A stretch of 5,209 nt of DNA. Origin: an uncultured Elusimicrobium sp. GTDB taxonomy: Bacteria > Elusimicrobiota > Endomicrobiia > Endomicrobiales > Endomicrobiaceae. Positions 1 to 5,209 of the stretch are shown here, one piece after another. The first letter of the stretch is position 1. The number at the start of each line of letters is the position of its first letter. Under the pieces are notes generated by a model, which was given only the letters and a program-made list of their open reading frames with translations, was not told where the DNA came from and searched no databases. The translations under genes and the position numbers were made by a program. The stretch is taken from NCBI GenBank assembly GCA_902761395.1, contig CACWKJ010000110.1, positions 1 through 5,209 on the forward strand, in the 5' to 3' direction.

Positions 1-1
1 A

Positions 2-370
2 ATTTCAGTGTTTTTAACAGCGTTGTTCGGCTCGGGCCTGGGCTTTCTATGGTACAATTCTTACCCTGCAGAAATTTTTATGGGAGATACAGGAAGCTTA
101 TGTTTGGGCGGTCTTTTAGGTTTATCTGCCGTATTTATAAAACAAGAACTTATTCTTTTTATAGTAGGAGGAATATTTGTAGCAGAAGCGTTATCTGTTA
201 TGATACAGGTTTCTGTTTTTAAAAGAACCCAAAAAAGAGTTTTTAGAATGGCGCCTTTACATCACCATTTTGAGTTGGGTGGTCTTGCAGAAACAAAAGT
301 AACGATAAGATTTTGGATTGTAAGTATCATTCTTGCAATTATAGCAATATCTTCTCTCAAATTAAGATAA
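2..370 (+). CDS. mraY: MraY, phospho-N-acetylmuramoyl-pentapeptide transferase (C-terminal third, 5' end outside window)
   Basis: Integral membrane enzyme that moves phospho-MurNAc-pentapeptide from UDP onto undecaprenyl phosphate, making lipid I on the cytoplasmic face. The frame is open from the window edge, so this is the last 122 residues of a protein usually about 360 aa long. The GTG at 8 is an internal valine, not a start. Visible family motifs are WYNSYPAEIFMGDTGSL, with the conserved Asp of the FMGD active-site segment encoded at 86-88, and the APLHHHFEL histidine triad encoded near 250-280. Hydrophobic segments between and after these motifs match the last transmembrane helices, and the protein ends in the typical short basic tail (LKLR). 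The order mraY-murD-ftsW-murG is the classic dcw order, and murD starts 4 nt after this stop. Identification is secure; only the missing N-terminal two thirds is unknown. Confidence 0.97.
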   Translation: MSVFLTALFGSGLGFLWYNSYPAEIFMGDTGSLCLGGLLGLSAVFIKQELILFIVGGIFVAEALSVMIQVSVFKRTQKRVFRMAPLHHHFELGGLAETKVTIRFWIVSIILAIIAISSLKLR

Positions 371-374
371 AAAA

Positions 375-1744
375 ATGGCAAAAAACAATGGTATAAAAAT
401 AGCGGTTTTAGGGTTAGGAAAGTCCGGTATTGCCTGTGCGAATTTGGCAATATCCAAAGGTTATTCCGTATTTGCAAGCGACAGCGGTAAAGTAAGAACA
501 CATAAGCAAATGAATTTAAACAAAAAAGTTGAAGTTGAGTTCGGAAAACATTCTTCAAAAGTTCTTGAAAACGATATAATAATAAAAAGTCCCGGATTAC
601 CTAATGAACTTGAAATTCTTAAACAGGCAAGAAAACAAGAAATACCTGTTTTAAGCGAACTTGATTTTGCATTAAATTTTGCAAAACCTAAAAAAATAAT
701 TGCAGTAACGGGAACTAACGGGAAAACAACTACAACAACTCTTATTTATGAAATAATAAAGAAAGGATACAAAAATACTTTTGTTGCCGGAAATATTGGC
801 TTTCCGATATCGGAAGTTGTAACAAAATTAAATTCAAAATCTATTTTAGTGTTAGAGTTATCGTCTTATCAACTCGAAGACTCCCCTTATTTTAGACCTA
901 ATATCAGTGTCAGTATGAATATAACTCCGGATCACTTAAAGCATCATCACACAATGGCAAATTATGTAAAAGCCAAAGCGAATGTTTTTATAAATCAAAA
1001 AAAACAAGATTATGCAATATATAACTACAAAGATAAATATTTAAAAAAATCCATTCTGAAAACAAAAGCAATAAAATTTGATTTCAATAATAACAAAACG
1101 AAAAACTGTATTTATTTTAAAGACGGAACAATTTATTTAAAGAAAAACAACAAAAAGACGGAACAATTTATTTAAAGAAAAACAACAAAAACATAAAACT
1201 AAATCCAAAAATAAATATTCCGGGAAAACATAATATAGATAACATTCTTGCATCTGTTTCTGCAAGTTATCTTGCCGGAACAAAAAAATCCGTAATTGAA
1301 AAAGTAATATCCGGTTTTAAAGGTGTAGAGCACAGAATAGAATTCGTAAAAGAAATAAACGGTGTTAAATATTATAACGATTCCAAAGGAACGAATGTAG
1401 ATTCAACAAAAGTTGCACTTGAATCGTTTGATAAAAATATTCAGTTGATACTCGGCGGACAAGATAAAGGAAGTCCGTACAAACCGATTTTTAATTTAAT
1501 TAAGAAAAAAGTAAAAAATATATTTTTAATAGGTGAAGCAACAAATATAATAAAAAAACAACTTAAAGGCTCCGCACCTATGATTGAATGTGAAACATTA
1601 AAAAATGCAATAAAGAAAATACATTCTGTTGCACAAAAAGGTGATATAGTTTTATTTTCCCCCGCATGTGCATCTTTCGATCAATTTAACGATTTTGAGC
1701 ATAGAGGCAGAGAATTTAAAAAATTTGTTTTGGCTATAAAATAA
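375..1744 (+). pseudogene. murD: MurD, UDP-N-acetylmuramoyl-L-alanine:D-glutamate ligase, frameshifted by a 35-bp tandem duplication
   Basis: Cytoplasmic ATP-dependent ligase adding D-Glu to UDP-MurNAc-L-Ala. The first frame (375-1175) gives 266 aa. It holds the Rossmann-like N-terminal domain (VLGLGKSG at 11-18, SPGLP 72-76) and most of the ATPase domain: P-loop GTNGKTT 113-119, AGNIG 138-142, LELSSYQLE 160-168, NITPDHL 182-188, and K201 in YVKAKANVF at the position of the carbamoylated lysine. It stops at 1173-1175. The remainder lies in the -1 frame, open from 1121 to the stop at 1742-1744: GKHN (from about 1223), HRIEFV (from 1331), NDSKGTN (1376-1396), LGGQDKG, and SPACASFDQF with FEHRGREF. 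Deleting one 35-bp copy joins the frames into 444 aa, the usual MurD length. The second frame has no usable start near the break; its first candidate is TTG at 1445. As written, the gene gives a protein lacking the glutamate-ligase domain. Real mutation, phase state, recoding and sequence error all remain possible. Confidence 0.93.
1119..1191 (+). repeat. Perfect 35-bp direct tandem duplication inside murD
   Basis: Two adjacent identical 35-bp copies lie at 1121-1155 and 1156-1190, each starting AGACGGAACAATTT and ending AAACAACAAAA. The identity extends 2 nt left and 1 nt right at period 35, so the periodic stretch is 73 nt. The first copy encodes DGTIYLKKNN in the murD frame. Because 35 is not a multiple of three, the second copy is read out of frame and supplies the premature TAA at 1173-1175. 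Absence of any mismatch between the copies points to a recent event, consistent with slipped-strand duplication in an A-rich segment. The affected segment precedes the conserved GKHN motif, where I expect a variable surface hairpin of the ATPase domain. Confidence 0.98.
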
Positions 1745-1745
1745 C

Positions 1746-2921
1746 ATGACAACATTATTTTTTAACACAATTTTAAACGGCTTAAAGAAAAACAAAGATG
1801 CAAGATATCTTTCTTATTGGACTTCAGGGCTGATTATTATAGGAATTTTAGCCGTTGCTTCCTGCAGTGCCATGGTAAGAATAAATTCTCCGCTGGATTG
1901 TATATCAAAACATCTTATGAACATAGGGCTGGGATTTATTCTTTTTCTTATTGCTTCTTTTTTCGATTACAAAAAATACAGAAAAGCTTCTTTTTTCCTT
2001 TTTATATTAACAACGTTATTATTGTTAGCCACTCCTTTTTCCAGAGAAATAAATGGCGCTCACAGATGGATAAATCTCGGTTTTTTCAATTTTCAGCCAT
2101 CGGAAATGGCAAAATTGGTAATGATAATAATAATGTCCGACTTCATTACTCGTCATAAGCACCACATTAACACATGGAATGCAAATGTTTTTCCGTGCAT
2201 ATATTTGGCGGTTTTCGGCTTTATTGTTTTTATTTTACAAAGTGATTTGGGAACAGCTTTTTTACTTTTTGCTATATGGGCATCATTGTTATTTGTAGCA
2301 AAAATAGACACTAAACGAATTCTTATAATTATCTTAGCTTGTATACTGGCTGTAGCAGTCGCAATAGCAATAAAACCTTACAGAAGAAAAAGAGTAGTAA
2401 CTTTTTGCAAACCCATAGTTCAATTATTTTTAAAGGATAAAAATGTTGAAGAAACGCCTAAGACAAAAGCAGAAAAAATTAAAGATTCGGATTCTTATAA
2501 TTCGGATATAGCTTTTGCTGCTTTCGGTTCAGGAGGATTAACGGGAAAAGGCTCAGGAAAAAGTGATACAAAATTAAGATATTTGCCCGAAAAACATACG
2601 GATTATATTTTTCCGATAATAGGCGAAGAACATGGCCTTGTAGGAACACTGATTACGGTTTTTCTTTTTATTATGTTTACAAAAACAGCTTTAAATATCA
2701 ACAGCAAATGTAAAGATGAGTTTGGGAAATATTTATCTTTAGGGATAGTCTTAACAATAACAGGACAAGCCCTTATCAACATGGGTATGACTACCGGTGT
2801 TTTACCATCTAAAGGGATACCTCTGCCTTTTATATCTTATGGCGGTTCTGCAATGCTCATAAATTGTTATATGGTAGGTATTCTTGTTAATATTGCAAGG
2901 AGCAACAGCAGATTATTATGA
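1746..2921 (+). CDS. ftsW: FtsW, SEDS-family septal peptidoglycan polymerase
   Basis: Polytopic inner-membrane glycosyltransferase that polymerises lipid II at the division septum with a partner class B PBP. At 391 aa it is normal in length, with about ten hydrophobic segments after a short basic N-terminus. SEDS motifs visible in order: GAHRWI 104-109 followed by QPSE 117-120, QSDLGTA 165-171, LPEKHTD 280-286 with D286 matching the proposed catalytic Asp (E. coli FtsW D297), GEEHGLVG 293-300, and LPSKGIPLPFISYGGS 353-368. Position within the mraY-murD-murG cluster favours FtsW over RodA. Two oddities: the usual QPDLGT reads QSDLGT, and a charged segment of about 19 extra residues (roughly 225-250) lies in the loop after YRRKR. 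The ATG is 1 nt after the murD stop with no clear Shine-Dalgarno sequence, so translation probably depends on ribosomes finishing murD. Confidence 0.95.
   Translation: MTTLFFNTILNGLKKNKDARYLSYWTSGLIIIGILAVASCSAMVRINSPLDCISKHLMNIGLGFILFLIASFFDYKKYRKASFFLFILTTLLLLATPFSREINGAHRWINLGFFNFQPSEMAKLVMIIIMSDFITRHKHHINTWNANVFPCIYLAVFGFIVFILQSDLGTAFLLFAIWASLLFVAKIDTKRILIIILACILAVAVAIAIKPYRRKRVVTFCKPIVQLFLKDKNVEETPKTKAEKIKDSDSYNSDIAFAAFGSGGLTGKGSGKSDTKLRYLPEKHTDYIFPIIGEEHGLVGTLITVFLFIMFTKTALNINSKCKDEFGKYLSLGIVLTITGQALINMGMTTGVLPSKGIPLPFISYGGSAMLINCYMVGILVNIARSNSRLL
2897..2902 (+). promoter_or_regulatory. Candidate Shine-Dalgarno AAGGAG for murG, unusually distant
   Basis: AAGGAG inside the last codons of ftsW is the best anti-16S match near the murG start, but it sits 15 nt before the ATG instead of the usual 5-10. 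The murG ATG overlaps the ftsW stop as ATGA, so termination-reinitiation coupling may matter more than this site. A similar AGAGG (3976-3980) also lies 15 nt before the surE ATG. Confidence 0.35.
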
Positions 2922-4009
2922 AAAATATACTTATAGCAGTCAGCGGAACAGGCGGACATGTTTATCCGGGAATAGCACTTGCTTATGAACTGAAACAAAA
3001 AGGATATAAGCCTGTTTTTGTAGTAAATAACAACAAAAACGGTGTATCTTTAAAGATAGTAAGCACTTCCGGATATGATTATGAAATATTGGATTTTAAA
3101 GCTCCCCCAAGAAAAATATCTTTGGATTTATTTTTGTTTCCGTTTAAATTCATTAAAACGCTGTCCGAAGCAAAAAAGATATTGAACAAAGTTTCTCCTA
3201 TGGCGGCAGTAGGTATGGGAGCATACTTATCTTTCCCCGTTTTACTCATGGCAAAGATAAAAAAAATTCCCACATTGATTCACGAACAAAATTCTATTCC
3301 GGGACTTGCAAACAAATTACTATCAAAAATAGTTACGAAAGTAGCGATAAGTTTTCAAGAATCGGAAAAATTTTTCAATAAGAAAAAAACAATATTTACA
3401 TCTAATCCGATAAGAAAAGATATATTTAATATTTCAAGACAGGATGCAGCAAAAAAACTAAACATTGATGCGGATGTGTTTACTGTTTTTGTTTTCGGAG
3501 GAAGCTTAGGTGCAACGAAATTAAATAACATTATGTTTAATGTTAACGAGTATTTGTTTAACAGACATAAAGGTAAAATACAATTTATACATATTACGGG
3601 AAACAACGATTTTGAAACTTTAGATGATAAATACAAAAAGCTTAACACAAAAAAATTCATAACAAAATATATGAACGATATAGGAAATGCTTATGCATGC
3701 AGCGACTTGTTGATCTGCAGAGCAGGTGCAGGAACGGTAAAAGAAGTTGAAAATTACAATTTACCTGCACTTTTTGTACCTTTCCCTTATGCTACAGACA
3801 ATCATCAATATTTCAATGCAAAATCGGTGGAAGTACCAAACTTTAGAATTGTTATAGAAGAAAAAAATATTACGGAGCAGGAAATAATAAAATTTATAGA
3901 GCAATATATATCAAATGTCATAGATATTACAAGGATTGTTTCCCCCGAATATTTCCCTCAGGAAATATTGGCTGAAGAGGTTTTAAAATTAACAAATGAA
4001 AAAATATAA
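2918..4009 (+). CDS. murG: MurG, UDP-GlcNAc:lipid I N-acetylglucosaminyltransferase
   Basis: Peripheral membrane GT-B glycosyltransferase (family GT28) that adds GlcNAc to lipid I to make lipid II on the inner leaflet. The 363-aa length is typical. N-terminal acceptor domain: SGTGGH at 9-14 (the glycine-rich loop, usually GGTGGH), GMGAYLSFP 99-107, and HEQNSIPGLAN 122-132. Linker: SNPIR 162-166. C-terminal UDP-GlcNAc domain: FGGSLGA 193-199, HITG 225-228, RAGAGTVKEV 268-277, VPFPYATDNHQYFNA 287-301. All key motifs are intact, so the gene appears functional. The start is fixed by the canonical MKNILIAVSGTGGH opening and the ATGA overlap with the ftsW stop. The 3' end overlaps surE by 14 nt. 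Its substrate is the product of the upstream mraY, and its product is polymerised by the adjacent ftsW. Confidence 0.97.
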   Translation: MKNILIAVSGTGGHVYPGIALAYELKQKGYKPVFVVNNNKNGVSLKIVSTSGYDYEILDFKAPPRKISLDLFLFPFKFIKTLSEAKKILNKVSPMAAVGMGAYLSFPVLLMAKIKKIPTLIHEQNSIPGLANKLLSKIVTKVAISFQESEKFFNKKKTIFTSNPIRKDIFNISRQDAAKKLNIDADVFTVFVFGGSLGATKLNNIMFNVNEYLFNRHKGKIQFIHITGNNDFETLDDKYKKLNTKKFITKYMNDIGNAYACSDLLICRAGAGTVKEVENYNLPALFVPFPYATDNHQYFNAKSVEVPNFRIVIEEKNITEQEIIKFIEQYISNVIDITRIVSPEYFPQEILAEEVLKLTNEKI

Positions 4010-4742
4010 TATTTTAATATCTAACGACGACGGAATAAACGGTCCCGGCTTAAAACCTTTAATAAAAGAGTTATCCTCTTTTGCAAATATTTATGTTATC
4101 GTTCCAAAACATGAAATGTCCGGAACAAGCCATTCAATACATTTAAAAAAATATTTAAAACTTGAAAAAATAAAACCTAACATTTATGCTCTGGTTGGCG
4201 GAACTCCTGCAGACTGTGTAAAATATGCCTTATATTCTTTTTTCAAAGATAAAATAGATTTGGTTGTATCAGGAATAAATACATGTGCAAATCTTGCACA
4301 AGATGTTATTTATTCCGGAACAGTAGCTTCTGCGCGAGAAGGAGCATATTTGGGAATACCGTCAATGTCTGTTTCCGCAAGTGATGAAGCAAACCCCTGC
4401 TATAATCAAGTTGCAAAGGCTGCACTAAAAATAGCAAAAGAAGTTTTAAAAAAAGAAAAGAAAGGCAGACCTGCACTCTGTTTAAATATAAATATTCCCC
4501 CAAACTATAAAGGAATAAAAGTTGTTCCGTTAGGTATAAGATGTTACGATGAAACGATCGTAGAAAAGAAAACAAAAAAAGGAACATATTATAAACTTGC
4601 AGGAAGATTTATATCCGGCAAAAAAAATAAAAATTCGGATATTGATGCCGTAGAACAAGGTTTTATTTCAATTACTCCGTTAGAACTCGACCAAACAAGT
4701 TTTTTTAAAATAAAAAGCTACAAATTTCTGGAAAAGAAATAG
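3996..4742 (+). CDS. surE: SurE, 5'/3'-nucleotidase (survival protein, acid phosphatase family)
   Basis: Cytoplasmic metal-dependent phosphatase that removes phosphate from nucleoside 5'- and 3'-monophosphates, linked in other bacteria to stress survival. Length is 248 aa, normal for the family. Metal ligands match the Thermotoga maritima SurE set: D11 and D12 in SNDDG (9-13), S42 in MSGTSHS, and N95 in SGIN (92-95). Other family motifs are GTPADCVK (69-76), DVIYSGTV (103-110), and the C-terminal AVEQGFISITPL. Two usually invariant glycines of the SGINxGxNxG segment are replaced here, by C97 and A101. The ATG lies 14 nt inside murG in another frame, implying translational coupling. No wall-related role is known, so its place after murG is probably operon passengership. 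Identification is firm; full activity is less certain because of the glycine changes. Confidence 0.95.
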   Translation: MKKYNILISNDDGINGPGLKPLIKELSSFANIYVIVPKHEMSGTSHSIHLKKYLKLEKIKPNIYALVGGTPADCVKYALYSFFKDKIDLVVSGINTCANLAQDVIYSGTVASAREGAYLGIPSMSVSASDEANPCYNQVAKAALKIAKEVLKKEKKGRPALCLNINIPPNYKGIKVVPLGIRCYDETIVEKKTKKGTYYKLAGRFISGKKNKNSDIDAVEQGFISITPLELDQTSFFKIKSYKFLEKK

Positions 4743-4747
4743 CTTTA
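4703..4747 (-). terminator. Candidate intrinsic terminator for comF, inside the surE 3' end
   Basis: Read on the minus strand just after the comF stop, AAAGCT (4746-4741) pairs with AGCTTT (4719-4714). An inner stem ATTTCT (4740-4735) pairs with AGAAAT (4729-4724) around a 5-nt loop, with a 4-nt bulge (4723-4720) on one side between the two stems. A T-rich run, TTTTTATTTT (4716-4707), follows. The stems are A+T-rich and so only moderately stable. The plus-strand reading has no T-run after the hairpin, so it would not obviously terminate the surE transcript. Confidence 0.4.
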
Positions 4748-5209
4748 TGCTCTTGCAAGAGTAACCACAACAGTTTTACATCTTAAATTTTTCAAAACTT
4801 TTGCACATTGATTTGCAGTAGAACATGTAGTTGCAATATCATCTATTAAAAGAATTTTTTTACCTTTTATAATATCAATATATTTTTTGTTTATATCGAA
4901 CATACTTTCCAAATTTTTATGTCTTTCCTGTTTTTTAAGATTAAATTGCGGTTTAGTATATTTTGTTCTTACCAACACATTATACATCGGTTTATCTATA
5001 ATTCTTGCAACATCATCTGCAAGAAGTTCCGCCTGATTATATCCTCTTTTCCACTTTTTAAACCAATGCATAGGAACAGGGACAACAACATCTATATCTT
5101 TATCTATATTTTCTTTTTTTATAAATTCTGCTAACGGTAAAGATAAATCGTTTGCTAAAAAAGTTTTTCTCGAATATTTTAAATTTTTTATTAATTTTTT
5201 CATTTGAGT
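4745..5209 (-). CDS. comF: ComF/GntX-family phosphoribosyltransferase-like protein (N-terminus outside window)
   Basis: Type I phosphoribosyltransferase-fold protein of the ComF family. Members contribute to DNA uptake in competent bacteria, but their enzymatic substrate is not settled. Numbering from the methionine at 5203, visible motifs are LIKNLKY 4-10 (the segment after the zinc finger in ComF proteins), VVPVPMHWFKKWKRGYNQAELLA 39-62 (the VPxP...RGxNQ signature), KPQFNL with a downstream R..N, and the PRPP loop IDDIATTCST 120-129. The 152 aa from that Met lack the usual N-terminal CxxC zinc-binding domain. The frame stays open past it (Thr-Gln before Met) to the window edge, so the true start most likely lies beyond 5209 and this Met is internal. 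The PRPP loop has Cys where Gly is usual (TTG). The gene converges on surE, with 2 nt between the stop codons. Confidence 0.9.
   Translation of the reverse strand, partial: TQMKKLIKNLKYSRKTFLANDLSLPLAEFIKKENIDKDIDVVVPVPMHWFKKWKRGYNQAELLADDVARIIDKPMYNVLVRTKYTKPQFNLKKQERHKNLESMFDINKKYIDIIKGKKILLIDDIATTCSTANQCAKVLKNLRCKTVVVTLARA

Noticed and set aside
8..370. GTG at 8 as a start for a short membrane protein
   Set aside because: The frame is open to the left edge and the sequence is the MraY C-terminus, so this is a truncated gene and the GTG is internal.
262..558. Minus-strand open frames opposite mraY/murD, murG and surE
   Set aside because: They lie antisense to well-identified genes, show no family motifs, and are expected by chance from the A+T-rich codon use.
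1445..1744. Separate 99-aa gene starting at TTG 1445
   Set aside because: It is the C-terminal part of MurD (LGGQDKG, SPACAS motifs). Its frame is open and homologous to MurD far upstream of the TTG, and no ribosome-binding site precedes it.
1817..2158. 113-codon plus-strand frame inside ftsW
   Set aside because: It overlaps conserved FtsW sequence in another frame, has no recognisable domain, and is a shadow of the real gene.
4620..4627. Run of eight A in surE as a frameshift or phase-variation site
   Set aside because: The surE frame is intact on both sides with family motifs continuing (AVEQGFISITPL). In such an A-rich sequence a run of this length is unremarkable.
4750..4761. Perfect 12-nt palindrome CTCTTGCAAGAG just after the surE stop
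   Set aside because: It lies in the last codons of comF and can form at most a 4-bp stem with a TGCA loop. No T-run follows on either strand, so it is neither a convincing terminator nor a clear operator.
5201..5203. ATG at 5203 (minus strand) as the true comF start
   Set aside because: The protein would begin in the middle of the conserved LIxxLKY segment and lack the usual N-terminal zinc-binding region, and the frame stays open to the window edge. An internal Met is more likely.

Overview
The window is a compact, strongly A+T-rich piece of a bacterial peptidoglycan-synthesis and division (dcw/mra-type) gene cluster. Five genes run left to right: the 3' third of mraY, murD, ftsW, murG and surE. 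One gene, comF, runs convergently from the right edge. Spacing is minimal: 4 nt between mraY and murD, 1 nt between murD and ftsW, a 4-nt ATGA overlap for ftsW/murG and a 14-nt overlap for murG/surE. The five genes therefore look like part of one operon whose promoter lies left of the window. No gene-free stretch longer than a few bases exists, and no RNA gene, mobile element or CRISPR array was seen.

The main anomaly is in murD. A perfect 35-bp tandem duplication (two copies, 1121-1155 and 1156-1190) shifts the reading frame. The N-terminal 266 codons end at a stop inside the second copy, and the rest of MurD continues in the -1 frame up to ftsW. Removing one copy gives an uninterrupted, normal-length MurD of 444 aa with all expected motifs. 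This is thus a very recent lesion, a reversible (phase-variable) slippage state, a gene read through by -1 frameshifting (which would give a clean 12-residue in-frame duplication), or an assembly or sequencing error. Because MurD is essential in walled bacteria, telling these apart is the key question here.

Functionally, MraY makes lipid I, MurD adds D-Glu to the UDP-MurNAc-L-Ala precursor, MurG converts lipid I to lipid II, and FtsW polymerises lipid II at the septum. SurE is a metal-dependent nucleoside monophosphate phosphatase with no direct wall role. It sits where murC is often found after murG in dcw clusters. comF, read from the opposite strand, encodes a ComF/GntX-type phosphoribosyltransferase. 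It ends 2 nt from surE and may use an intrinsic terminator lying inside the surE 3' end.

The organism cannot be fixed from the window. The base composition, the protein style, the minimal spacing and the broken essential-type gene would suit an A+T-rich, possibly host-restricted bacterium. An Elusimicrobiota/Endomicrobium-like lineage is my low-confidence guess.
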